From contig CAJBPC010000445.1 in NCBI GenBank assembly GCA_903957405.1, forward strand, positions 1-11,539: a stretch of DNA of 11,539 bases, given 5' to 3'. Of the stretch, positions 1 to 8,077 are shown piece after piece. The stretch comes from an uncultured bacterium (lineage in GTDB: Bacteria > Bacteroidota > Bacteroidia > Chitinophagales > Chitinophagaceae). How positions within the stretch are numbered: position 1 is the stretch's first letter; each line of letters opens with the position of its first letter. Position numbers and translations under genes: made by a program. The notes beneath the pieces were generated by a model, which saw nothing but the letters and a program-made list of their open reading frames with translations, did not search any database and was not told the DNA's origin.

Positions 1-3000
1 TCTTGCAGAAGAAGGATTTTATCTTCGATCGTATCTTTGCATATCATGCGATAGGCGAAAATGTTCTTTGTTTGTCCAATACGGTGAGTTCGATCTATTG
101 CCTGTTGTTCCACTGCAGGGTTCCACCATGGATCTACAATGTAGACATAGTCGGCAGCTGTCAGGTTTAGGCCTACACCACCAGCTTTAAGGGATATTAA
201 AAAGACTCTTATGGTATCGTTATCCTGGAAGTTTCGAATGGCTTTTTCCCGGTCCTGGGCGGATGTACTGCCATCGAAATATTCATAAGGGACACCCAAT
301 TCATCTAGTTTTTCACGGATCAGTGCGAGCATACCCAGGTATTGGGAGAATACAAGGGCTTTATGATCTCCGATATTTTCGGTTATTTCCCTTGTCAGCT
401 CATCCAGTTTTATCGAGGCGTTGGGATATTTTTCTGGCTCATTCATGATGGCGGGAGAGTCGCATATCTGCCTGAGTTTCATTAATCCCTGAAGGATGGT
501 CAGTTGTGATCTGTCGATGCCTTGTTCATTGATCACGCCCAGGATCTTGTTTCTGTAATCGTTCCTGAAGGCATCATAGATCTTGCGTTGTTCGTCTTCC
601 ATCTCGCAGAAAAGGATGGTTTCTGTTTTATCTGGAAGATCTTTTGCCACCTGTTCTTTGGTACGACGCAAGATAAACGGGTAGAGTAGTTTTCGTAGGT
701 GGTCTTTTTGCACCTGTTCTCCGAACTTATCGATGGGGGTGGCGAATTCGTTGCGGAAGAATTCCACGCTGCCCAGCATGCCCGGGTTGAGAAAATTCAT
801 TTGTGCATAGATATCAAAAGTATTGTTTTGCAATGGGGTTCCACTCATGCACAATCTGCTTTTGGCTTGCAGCAGTGATGCTGCTTTTGTCACTTTGCTC
901 TGTGGATTTTTGATGGCTTGGCTTTCGTCGAGTACGACATAGTCGAAGTTGATATCCACCAGCATTTTGATATCGCTTCGAAGTGTTCCGTAGGTGGTGA
1001 TCAGTACGTCAAATTTATTGAGCACGGTTTTGTCTCTGCAGCGGTCACCGCCATGATGGATTTTATAGGTGAGTTTTGGCGTGAATTTTCGGATTTCGTT
1101 CTCCCAGTTGAACATGAGGGTGGTTGGGCAGACGACAAGAGCCTTGAGTGAATCATGCTTATCGCGGTATGCTTGCAGGAACGAAAGTGCTTGTACGGTC
1201 TTACCAAGGCCCATGTCATCTGCCAGAATCCCACCCCATCCGACATCGCTGAGATAATTAAGCCAATGGTATCCTGCAACCTGGTAGGGCCTGAGTATTT
1301 TTTCCAACTCTTTTGGTGGGTCGACCTCACTGATTCGATTGAATCCACGAAGTCTCTCATATTTTTCCTCAAGTCTGATCATCACTTCTGTTTCATCGCG
1401 ACTATCGTATAGTTCATCAATGACGCTGAGGTGGTATTTTGACAGCCTTAACTTGTCTTGTTTTCCTTCTCCGACGCGGAATAGCAGGGAGTATTTTTTT
1501 AGCCATTCTTCGGGGAGAATGCCTAATGATCCGTCACCGAGTTGTACGAATTGTTGTTTGTTCGTCAGAGCCCGTTTGATTTCTGTGATTGTTACCTGTT
1601 GATCACCGAACAACACGTCCACCGTTGCATCAAACCAATCTACGCCGTTATTGATACGGATGCGTGTACTGGGTTTGGCCGTATTGAAACGGAAGTTTCG
1701 GAGTACATCGAAACCTGTCACTGGGATCTGCATTTCTTTCATGGCGTCCACGAAAAGGAAAAACCAGTTGTTTTTCAGAACATCTCCACCTTTCAGGTTA
1801 AGTGTAAAGGGTGATTCTTGACGGATGAAGTTGGAGTGCAATCCTTCCAACTTTCTGATGAAGCGCAGTTCCGCTTCTCTATTTCTGTGAATAATGGTGA
1901 CATTTCCCTTGTCTGCCAGCACGATAGAATCTTTTTCAGCGTGGCGAACCTCATAACCTTTATAGGAGAAAATGGGTACAAAGACCAGATAATCACCTTT
2001 TTCTTGCAGCAGGAGGCGTATTTCAGGTTCGCCTTCTCGAACTTCCAGTATCAGGGATGGGTCGAATGCTGTTTTGTGTTTTCTGGTGAGTGGCAGGAGC
2101 GTTTTTTCCAAGAAGTCGGGCCAATCATCTGGGTCAATTGTCAGGGAGCCTTCTTGGATCAAAGTGCGGACGGATTCGTAATCTTCAGCCTTATCCCACA
2201 GGTATAAATGGTCGTCGTACAATACGAGCAGGCTGCTTCCCCATTCGTTTTCTTTGAGGTCGATGTCGAGTTCGTTCACTTCTGCCGTGCAGCTGATCTT
2301 ATACCCATCACTTTCCCGGTCGACATGGATTGCTGGTGTCAATGCACAGGCATCTGGGGAGACTGGCAGAAGGTTTTTTGTTGTGAATGCTTTTCCGGAA
2401 GGAATCCTGAAGAACATCGTTCTGCCTTCGTGCTCTACAAAGAGCTTCTTGAGTTTTGGATAGATGTATTCAATGATGAGTGATTCTGTATCTGCCGGCA
2501 GGCCGTCGCCTTCATTTTGGATGATATTTTCCCAGATGCCAGCGAAGGGCGAGTTTCTGTTTACATATTTGCTGATTTCAGCGGTTTGCAGTTTCCTCAG
2601 TTGCTGCAATAGTGAGATGTCTTGTTCCAGCATGTCATCCGTGGAAATGAATTTCCCAAGATCGAGTTTTTCCACTTTTCCGATGTATCTATCACCATCT
2701 TCGCTGGTTTCGCCTGTGATGACTTCAATGGTGAATCCGGGAAATTGTTTTGTTTCTTCCAAAAAGACGACTGCCAGTCGATGCTGGCCTACGATTTTAA
2801 CTGGGGGAGTTGGTGCTGCTGATTCCGGGTTGGTTTCTGTTTCAAATTGCCTGAATTTCGGTGGTTCGGCAGCGGGTAAGGCGATGCGTTTGACTTCAGG
2901 GTCCAATACACGCAGGAAGGGTTTTCCTTCTTTGTAGGTGAATTCAAACTTTTTCTCCCAGCCGGCATCGTTCATACTGTAGCCATAGGCTTCCAGGAGT

Positions 3001-3674
3001 TTGTTTTTTTCCTTATCCCAGTTTCGAATGGAATCGAAGTAATTAGCTCCATAAGCATTTAGAAGTTGGAGGAAAACTGCGGTTTTGTGGATGCAGAGAG
3101 GATGTTTTTGGTCGTTGCATTTGCAGGATGTGTCAAAATTCCGCTCTTCATTTTTTTGGATGACGATATTGAACTGTTGTTGTCCGACTTCCAGCGTTGC
3201 TTCCAGTCGTTCATCTTTAGCGAGGACGATGTTGGCTTTTTGGCTTCGCAGAAGATTTTCCGCATCTTCGAATGCTTCAGAGGACGTCAGCATGCGCAGT
3301 GTCTTCAGGTCGATCTGCTTCATTTTGACGACAGTATGTCGCTGGTCGTATATGAGGGTTTTGTCGCCCAGAATGTTTTTATCCAGCAGTTCCTGCAATT
3401 GGAAGAGCGCCGCAGCCTCGTGTCTGCAGATATCCCCGAGGTTGTATGGGCAGCTGCAGCGTACCATCATCGACTTGGGATCCCGGTATTTTTGTACATG
3501 GACCTTGTAGTAGGTGGCGTAATGATCGTCTTTCACTCGAAATGTCACGGAACCCATGAGTTCATCGTGTTCGAGGAATTCAACGTTGCTGATCGAGTGG
3601 ATTTTTTTACCCCTGCGATTGACCTCATCGGTCCCATTGTTGTAAATAAATTTCAGGAGGTGTGACAGTGCCAT
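1..3674 (-). CDS. SNF2-family DEAD/DEAH-box helicase with tandem SWIM-like zinc motifs (C-terminus cut by window edge)
   Basis: The frame is open without a stop from an ATG at 3674 to the window edge, 1224 codons. An in-frame TAA five codons before that ATG, with no start codon between, fixes the start. Residues 73-85 form a SWIM zinc motif (CxCx7CxH); residues 184-196 repeat the same spacing. About 200-780 is a poorly conserved linker. The SNF2 ATPase core begins near 790: Walker A DDMGLGKT (819-826), motif II DESQ (916-919, a variant of DEAH), SGTPLQN (944-950) and LRRTK (1002-1006). Helicase-C motifs follow: FDGSTSAQDRE (1133-1143), AGGVGLNL (1164-1171) and the final DPWWNPAVEQQAIDRTHRIGQ-type block (1181-1201). 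Only a few tens of residues are probably missing. SNF2 proteins are ATP-driven duplex-DNA translocases that remodel DNA-protein complexes; SWIM domains bind DNA or protein. The specific cellular role is unknown. It appears monocistronic at its 5' end, 209 bp from comB. Confidence 0.95.
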   Translation of the reverse strand, partial: MALSHLLKFIYNNGTDEVNRRGKKIHSISNVEFLEHDELMGSVTFRVKDDHYATYYKVHVQKYRDPKSMMVRCSCPYNLGDICRHEAAALFQLQELLDKNILGDKTLIYDQRHTVVKMKQIDLKTLRMLTSSEAFEDAENLLRSQKANIVLAKDERLEATLEVGQQQFNIVIQKNEERNFDTSCKCNDQKHPLCIHKTAVFLQLLNAYGANYFDSIRNWDKEKNKLLEAYGYSMNDAGWEKKFEFTYKEGKPFLRVLDPEVKRIALPAAEPPKFRQFETETNPESAAPTPPVKIVGQHRLAVVFLEETKQFPGFTIEVITGETSEDGDRYIGKVEKLDLGKFISTDDMLEQDISLLQQLRKLQTAEISKYVNRNSPFAGIWENIIQNEGDGLPADTESLIIEYIYPKLKKLFVEHEGRTMFFRIPSGKAFTTKNLLPVSPDACALTPAIHVDRESDGYKISCTAEVNELDIDLKENEWGSSLLVLYDDHLYLWDKAEDYESVRTLIQEGSLTIDPDDWPDFLEKTLLPLTRKHKTAFDPSLILEVREGEPEIRLLLQEKGDYLVFVPIFSYKGYEVRHAEKDSIVLADKGNVTIIHRNREAELRFIRKLEGLHSNFIRQESPFTLNLKGGDVLKNNWFFLFVDAMKEMQIPVTGFDVLRNFRFNTAKPSTRIRINNGVDWFDATVDVLFGDQQVTITEIKRALTNKQQFVQLGDGSLGILPEEWLKKYSLLFRVGEGKQDKLRLSKYHLSVIDELYDSRDETEVMIRLEEKYERLRGFNRISEVDPPKELEKILRPYQVAGYHWLNYLSDVGWGGILADDMGLGKTVQALSFLQAYRDKHDSLKALVVCPTTLMFNWENEIRKFTPKLTYKIHHGGDRCRDKTVLNKFDVLITTYGTLRSDIKMLVDINFDYVVLDESQAIKNPQSKVTKAASLLQAKSRLCMSGTPLQNNTFDIYAQMNFLNPGMLGSVEFFRNEFATPIDKFGEQVQKDHLRKLLYPFILRRTKEQVAKDLPDKTETILFCEMEDEQRKIYDAFRNDYRNKILGVINEQGIDRSQLTILQGLMKLRQICDSPAIMNEPEKYPNASIKLDELTREITENIGDHKALVFSQYLGMLALIREKLDELGVPYEYFDGSTSAQDREKAIRNFQDNDTIRVFLISLKAGGVGLNLTAADYVYIVDPWWNPAVEQQAIDRTHRIGQTKNIFAYRMICKDTIEDKILLLQ

Positions 3675-3753
3675 GGTAGACGATAACGGTTACTTACAAG
3701 CGAAATTACGTTCAGCCCTATTCCGCATGCAGCTGAATCAAAGGGACAATCTG

Positions 3754-3785
3754 CAAAAGTAACTGAAAAAGGATGGCATCTAAAT
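3754..3785 (-). promoter_or_regulatory. Candidate promoter of the SNF2 helicase gene
   Basis: On the minus strand TACTTTTG (3761-3754) matches the Bacteroidota -7 element TAnnTTTG exactly. About 20 bp upstream lies ATTTAGA, only a partial -33 box (TTTA rather than TTTG). It would give a leader of roughly 70-75 nt. The -7 match is exact but short, so this is tentative. Confidence 0.4.
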
Positions 3786-3801
3786 GGCCTTGAGCCATTT
3801 A
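3781..3801. repeat. Perfect 8-bp inverted repeat in the comB-SNF2 intergenic region
   Basis: TAAATGGC (3781-3788) and GCCATTTA (3794-3801) pair perfectly around a 5-nt loop. It lies about 80 nt past the comB stop and about 107 nt before the helicase start. On the minus strand the nearest T-run (five T) is about 10 nt beyond the stem, so it is a poor classical terminator. It could still end the gcvT-comB transcript, or be an operator at the -33 region of the helicase promoter. The remaining intergenic sequence (3675-3883) shows nothing else. Confidence 0.35.
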
Positions 3802-3883
3802 TTTATAATGTGACCTGAAAACAGGGATGGCCGTATAAATAATGTATCTTGGCGGATTTGCTATGACTCATCCAGCAAACGAT

Positions 3884-4618
3884 CTATGTTGAGATGACCA
3901 GCCTGTCACCCTGAAATACCGGGAGCACATTGGCTTGATCCTCGGTCAGGCAATATCTGATATCTTTTTCCAGACCGAAGTTCATTAGCCTGTGATAATG
4001 CGTTGCATTGTTTTTTTGCATGAAACCGAACAAATCAGGGCTTGCCAAATGGTATAGGTTCTCTGCGAAATGGCTTGAGTCACAGTGGATGGTGAAGTGT
4101 TCCTTTATCCTGCTTATGACGGCACCTGCGAACAGAGTATCTTCCATATTGACGCGGTCTTTCCAGGCGGCACAACCAAGGATGACGGGCATATTTTTCT
4201 TCAGGATATGGTCACATACGGCGGAGAGGTTGCAGAATGCGCCCGTGACGATCTCCACAGCCCCGTTATCCAATGCCATGTGAAGAAGTTTGGTACCGTT
4301 GGTGGTTGTCAGGACGAGTATTTTATCCGCTATGAATGAGCGAGGATATTCGAATGGTGAATTTCCGTATGTGAGGCCTTCAGCGATGCGACCATCTCGT
4401 TCTCCTGCAGTGATGCCGTCCAGTTGTTGGCCGAGTTCAATGCATCGGGGTACGGTTGCGACAGGGATAACGCTTTGGGCGCCATTGTACAATGCGGTGG
4501 CTATTGTTGACGTGGCACGCAATACATCAATGATCACGACAAGGCTTTCTTGCGGTTCATAGAGGTTGAGTAATGCTGGTGACAGGCAGGTAAAAAGGGA
4601 TGGTTTTTTAGAAGACAT
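3884..4618 (-). CDS. comB: ComB-family 2-phosphosulfolactate phosphatase
   Basis: This 244-residue protein matches the ComB family throughout and at full length. Visible signatures are IIDVLRATSTI (29-39, with Asp31 and Arg34), AGERDGRIAEGL (71-82), YGNSPFEY (84-91), LTTTNGT (103-109) and GCAAWKDRVNMEDTLFAG (148-165, with the acidic pair 159-160). There is no signal peptide, so it is cytosolic. The archetype hydrolyses 2-phosphosulfolactate to sulfolactate plus phosphate, the second step of methanogen coenzyme M synthesis (EC 3.1.3.71). Coenzyme M is not expected in Bacteroidota and no ComA-like synthase is present here, so the true substrate is uncertain. It starts 41 bp after the gcvT stop with no promoter-like sequence between, so it is probably co-transcribed with gcvT. 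Family assignment is firm; substrate assignment is by homology only. Confidence 0.9.
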   Translation of the reverse strand: MSSKKPSLFTCLSPALLNLYEPQESLVVIIDVLRATSTIATALYNGAQSVIPVATVPRCIELGQQLDGITAGERDGRIAEGLTYGNSPFEYPRSFIADKILVLTTTNGTKLLHMALDNGAVEIVTGAFCNLSAVCDHILKKNMPVILGCAAWKDRVNMEDTLFAGAVISRIKEHFTIHCDSSHFAENLYHLASPDLFGFMQKNNATHYHRLMNFGLEKDIRYCLTEDQANVLPVFQGDRLVIST

Positions 4619-4659
4619 CGGTTAAAATTGAGTGGTCGGGCAATTTATATCATGCAACT

Positions 4660-5751
4660 TCATTGTTTGACAAAAGGGAGTTTGACGACTTTAGCTTTGA
4701 GAGACTTGTCTCTGACATCAATGAATATTTCACTATCGATATAGGCTTGTTCGATTTGCACATATCCCAAACCGATTCCTTTCGAAAGGGTCGGTGATTG
4801 TGTACCGGAGGTTACCCGTCCGATGAGATTTCCTTCGATATCTCGGATCAGATAATCGTGTCGGGGTATGCCCTTATCGATCATTTCGAAACCGACGAGT
4901 TTTTTTTCAGGCCCATTTGCTTTTTGTTTTTGCAAATATTCACTGGCCGTGAAAGGCTTTGTGAATTTGGTGATCCATCCCAGCCCGGCCTCCAGTGGTG
5001 TGCTGAAATCATCGATATCATTTCCGTAAAGACAGTATCCCATTTCCAATCGGAGGGTATCCCGGGCACCTAGTCCGATTGGTTTAAGTCCTTTTGGTCC
5101 ACATTCATTGAAGATGGTATCCCAAATCTTGTCTGCTGCACCATCTTTATCCTCGAAATATATCTCCACGCCACCTGAGCCGGTATATCCGGTGGCACTT
5201 ACCAGGACATTGTCGACACCTGCGAAGTTACCTTTTACGAAAGTGTAGTATTTCAGGTTCATGACATCCATGTCGGTGAGCGGTTGCAACATCTTCGTGG
5301 CATTCGGACCCTGGATGGCCAGAAGGCATGTTTTGGCGGAGATGTTGTGCATTTCAACATTGTTGGTGTTGTGTCTGCGAATCCATTCCCAGTCCTTATC
5401 GATGTTGGACGCGTTCACGACGAGCATGTAGACATTATTTTCTTCGATACAATAGACGATCAGGTCATCCACGATGCCTCCATTTTCATTTGTGAGGCAG
5501 CTGTACTGCGCTTTACCGTTTGTGATTTTGGATGCATCATTGGAAGTTACGCGCTGTATCAGGTCCAACGCGTTGTCTCCCTTCAGCACGAATTCCCCCA
5601 TGTGGCTTACATCAAAAACGCCTGCATTATTGCGAACGGCATGGTGTTCATCATTGATGCCGGAGTATGATATCGGCATGTTATATCCGGCAAATTCAGC
5701 CATTTTGGCGCCGAGAGCGATGTGTTTAGCCGTGAAGGGGGTTTGTTTCAT
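4660..5751 (-). CDS. gcvT: Glycine cleavage system T protein (aminomethyltransferase)
   Basis: This 363-residue protein has the normal length of bacterial GcvT. It transfers the methylene group from aminomethyl-lipoyl H protein to tetrahydrofolate, releasing ammonia (EC 2.1.2.10), in the cytosolic glycine cleavage complex. Landmarks are the N-terminal GAKMAEFAGYNMPISY (14-29), VFDVSHMGEF (45-54), GGIVDDLIVY (91-100, containing the conserved catalytic-region Asp), AIQGPNA (145-151), ATGYTGSGGVEIYF (186-199), and GLGARDTLRLEMGYCLYGNDID (226-247) followed by LEAGLGWITKF (253-263), which together contribute to folate binding. The C-terminal barrel-like domain starts near 285. The genes for the H, P and L proteins are not in this window, so the cleavage system is scattered. 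It is first gene of a likely gcvT-comB unit with its own promoter. The short predicted leader leaves no room for a glycine riboswitch. Confidence 0.97.
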   Translation of the reverse strand: MKQTPFTAKHIALGAKMAEFAGYNMPISYSGINDEHHAVRNNAGVFDVSHMGEFVLKGDNALDLIQRVTSNDASKITNGKAQYSCLTNENGGIVDDLIVYCIEENNVYMLVVNASNIDKDWEWIRRHNTNNVEMHNISAKTCLLAIQGPNATKMLQPLTDMDVMNLKYYTFVKGNFAGVDNVLVSATGYTGSGGVEIYFEDKDGAADKIWDTIFNECGPKGLKPIGLGARDTLRLEMGYCLYGNDIDDFSTPLEAGLGWITKFTKPFTASEYLQKQKANGPEKKLVGFEMIDKGIPRHDYLIRDIEGNLIGRVTSGTQSPTLSKGIGLGYVQIEQAYIDSEIFIDVRDKSLKAKVVKLPFVKQ

Positions 5752-5770
5752 ATGACTTATTGAGTGGATG

Positions 5771-5801
5771 CAAAGCTAACGCATTCGCCCCTAAGGCCAA
5801 A
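5771..5801 (-). promoter_or_regulatory. Promoter of gcvT (and probably comB)
   Basis: On the minus strand a -33 TTTG (5801-5798) and a -7 TAGCTTTG (5778-5771) are separated by 19 bp, which matches the Bacteroidota primary-sigma consensus TTTG-N19-21-TAnnTTTG. The -7 element ends 19 nt before the gcvT ATG, so the leader would be only about 10-15 nt. Confidence 0.7.
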
Positions 5802-5823
5802 GTTGAGTACGTCCAAAACGAAA

Positions 5824-5849
5824 GAAGCCGGGCATTTTGCCCGGACTTC
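5824..5849 (-). terminator. Rho-independent terminator of the padR-pspC transcript
   Basis: The arms GAAGCCGGGCA (5824-5834) and TGCCCGGACTTC (5838-5849) pair as an 11-bp GC-rich stem with one bulged base and a 3-nt loop. Read on the minus strand the stem is followed by TTTCGTTTTGG, a broken T tract. It lies about 33 nt past the stop of the PspC protein gene and just upstream of the gcvT promoter, insulating the two units. Confidence 0.8.
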
Positions 5850-5881
5850 AATTGCTTGATATTGGATGAATTGGAATGTTT

Positions 5882-8068
5882 TCAAAACCCAAGTTTAAGG
5901 ATATCCATGAGTGGAATGGCATAAGCCATGTGTGCAACACTTTCTTTCTTATCCAGTGGCTTCATGTTTTTGGCAGGTTTCCTATGTATCCTATTTGGTT
6001 GATTTGAGGCGCTGATGTTGATGTTCACCGTTGTATCATTTCCGTTCACCCTGATTTTTAGGGAGTCCTTGTTGAGATTGATATCCACACCATTTTTCTT
6101 TTTATCTTTTTCTTCAACTTCGGAATTCCAGTCCTTTTGTTTGTTATCCTGGCTTTCTATGCGCTCGAGACCCTCGCTTGTCATGGTATACCAAACATCA
6201 TGGTTCCAGGAAAGCGCACTCATGTCATCATCCGAACCATGCCGGACGGTGATGCCGGTCCCATTTCCACGCACGCTGAACCAGTCGAACCAGTCGGTAC
6301 TTTCGTTGATCTTGATTGATTTTCCGACCGGAACTTCAAGAATCAGAATGATTTTTTGGTTATGGTAGGTATCTGTTTTTGATATGCCGAAACCTTTTTG
6401 CAAAAATAGGATGCTGTCTTCCTGTTTCAGATCAAACCTGATTTTTGAGGCGCTTTCTTCTGCCTTCACCTGTGTTTCTCCGCTGGCGATCTTGTAGGTG
6501 GTGGCATGGTACAAAGAGTCTTTGCTTTTGACGATCCTGATCCGAAGGGTATTCAATAGCATGCTGTCTTCATTGGTTGAGACTGCCGGCATGTCGTCAT
6601 CTCCGTTATCGAACCAGTCCAATTTGTAATATCTGCCAGGTGTTTCACCCATGTCAACCTCAAGCCGTCCGTTTGATGGTTGAGATAACTCGATTTTTTC
6701 TCGTATATCCGCATCTCTTTTGAATTGCCGACTTGTCAATCCGGAGAACACCGTAACACTGACCCATCCGAACACCCAAAGTGTGGAGAATATGTATCCC
6801 AGGTAGTTATTTCGTGACCGGAATCCGAAGATTCTCCGGATAAGCCATACGATGAGTGCTACTACCGGTACGCCGAGAAAGAGTATGAGCGTTCCCCAGG
6901 CGGTGGCATGCTGCCAGAAGCCATGCAGAAAGAAATCTTTCAATGGAATGGTGCTCAAGCTGACGATGATCAGTGCAACAAGTCCGACGAATAAGACGAA
7001 TGTTATGATGCTTAGGATGAACAGGAAGAATACTTTGAAGAGTACACCGATCGCGTGTCCGATACCCCTTCCAGCTGACTTCACCAGCGGAGCGGCTTGT
7101 GAGTGGATCGCCTGTGCACTGTCCCTGACACTATCCCTTACTTCTCCGCCCCATTCTTCTGCTCTGGCTCCGAGTCTTTCACTGAGGATGTCTGATTTGC
7201 TTTTCACACCGTGCCGTTCTTCGTTAACACTTTGCCTGATGCTTTCCAGATCAACTTTTTCTCCTCGCATTTCTAACTTTTCGGAAGCCGTATGTGCCAT
7301 GGGAACAACGATCCAAAGTATTATGTAAGCAAGGATGAACGTTCCGCTGAAGGAATCGAAAATGATTTCGAAGACGCTGTTGCTGAAGATATTGCCGATG
7401 ATGCTTAAAATGAACGGCAGTGCAAATACGATCCTTGGGATCCATACGGCGATATTGAAATAGCTGGCAATGCCGGAGCATACGCCACCCATGGTCTTTT
7501 CGTCAGGATTTCTGAACAATCTACGGCGAACGTCCATGTCAAGGTTCTTTGCCGGGAGTACGATCCAGAGGATTATATACAGGAGTAAGGCGGAGCCGAA
7601 GCTCCCTAATGTAAAGATTGCGAAGATTATCCTAACGATTGATGGATCGATGCGCAGATATTGGGCGAAGCCAGCACATACGCCTCCCAGGATCTTATCG
7701 CTGTTGTTCCGGTAGAAAGATCCTTTGGGTTCAAACTGGCCTATGTTTTTGTTCTCTTTATTGTTGGTTTTTTCAGCGGAAGAACTGCCCATTCCGGATT
7801 CATCCCCGTCGAAATCTTCAGGTCTTCCAATTGAGGCCATGATCTCTTGCAGGTCTGCTTCTGTGATGCATCCGCCTTCTTTTTTCTTTAGCCTTTCTGA
7901 GAAGAGTTCTGCTATGCGATTTTCTATGTCGTTGATGATTTCATCCCTTCCTTCTTCTTCTGCAAAGTAGCGGCGGAGTCCATCCGTGTAATTCCTCAAT
8001 TCTTCGAAAGCGGGTTCTTCGATAGGGACAACCCGGCCCTGGAAGTTTATATTGATAACCTTTTTCAT
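5882..8068 (-). CDS. Large membrane protein with two PspC domains
   Basis: This is a 728-residue membrane protein. Residues 1-90 are a soluble, acidic helical domain (MKKVININFQG start) of the kind found on Bacteroidota PspC proteins. Two PspC domains follow. The first, about 116-173, contains KILGGVCAGFAQYL and a hydrophobic helix ending ILWIVLPA. The second, about 183-258, contains KTMGGVCSGIASYF and ends ILWIVVPMA. After a charged linker (260-335), three or more hydrophobic helices lie at about 341-372, 392-410 and 424-444. The C-terminal 280 residues are hydrophilic, rich in beta-prone DSLxIR-type segments, and may be an extracytoplasmic adhesin-head-like or DUF4097-like fold; this part is inference. 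PspC in enterobacteria is an inner-membrane stress sensor of the phage-shock response, but no pspA or pspF homologue is nearby. Here it sits 9 bp behind padR, so it is probably controlled by that repressor. Confidence 0.9.
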   Translation of the reverse strand: MKKVININFQGRVVPIEEPAFEELRNYTDGLRRYFAEEEGRDEIINDIENRIAELFSERLKKKEGGCITEADLQEIMASIGRPEDFDGDESGMGSSSAEKTNNKENKNIGQFEPKGSFYRNNSDKILGGVCAGFAQYLRIDPSIVRIIFAIFTLGSFGSALLLYIILWIVLPAKNLDMDVRRRLFRNPDEKTMGGVCSGIASYFNIAVWIPRIVFALPFILSIIGNIFSNSVFEIIFDSFSGTFILAYIILWIVVPMAHTASEKLEMRGEKVDLESIRQSVNEERHGVKSKSDILSERLGARAEEWGGEVRDSVRDSAQAIHSQAAPLVKSAGRGIGHAIGVLFKVFFLFILSIITFVLFVGLVALIIVSLSTIPLKDFFLHGFWQHATAWGTLILFLGVPVVALIVWLIRRIFGFRSRNNYLGYIFSTLWVFGWVSVTVFSGLTSRQFKRDADIREKIELSQPSNGRLEVDMGETPGRYYKLDWFDNGDDDMPAVSTNEDSMLLNTLRIRIVKSKDSLYHATTYKIASGETQVKAEESASKIRFDLKQEDSILFLQKGFGISKTDTYHNQKIILILEVPVGKSIKINESTDWFDWFSVRGNGTGITVRHGSDDDMSALSWNHDVWYTMTSEGLERIESQDNKQKDWNSEVEEKDKKKNGVDINLNKDSLKIRVNGNDTTVNINISASNQPNRIHRKPAKNMKPLDKKESVAHMAYAIPLMDILKLGF

Positions 8069-8077
8069 TGTTGTGTT

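Noticed and set aside
3066..3665. A 199-codon plus-strand open frame, and several shorter ones, between 263 and 3665
   Set aside because: They lie antisense to the continuous minus-strand SNF2 helicase frame, whose motifs are unmistakable. Their translations show no family features and simply mirror its codon bias.
1..3674. Defence-island or phage-defence SNF2 helicase
   Set aside because: No nuclease, methyltransferase or other defence partner is adjacent. The neighbours are housekeeping metabolism genes, and the SWIM-SNF2 architecture is widespread in this phylum.
4008..5755. Plus-strand open frames opposite comB and gcvT
   Set aside because: Both minus-strand genes are complete, of normal length and have all family motifs. 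The opposite frames have neither domains nor promoters.
5752..5881. Possible glycine riboswitch upstream of gcvT
   Set aside because: The predicted transcription start leaves only a short leader, and the only structure in the gap is the upstream operon's terminator.
6852..7328. A 158-codon plus-strand open frame inside the PspC protein gene
   Set aside because: It is antisense to the membrane-spanning part of that gene. Its Ser/Thr/Pro-rich translation is the expected complement of hydrophobic codons.
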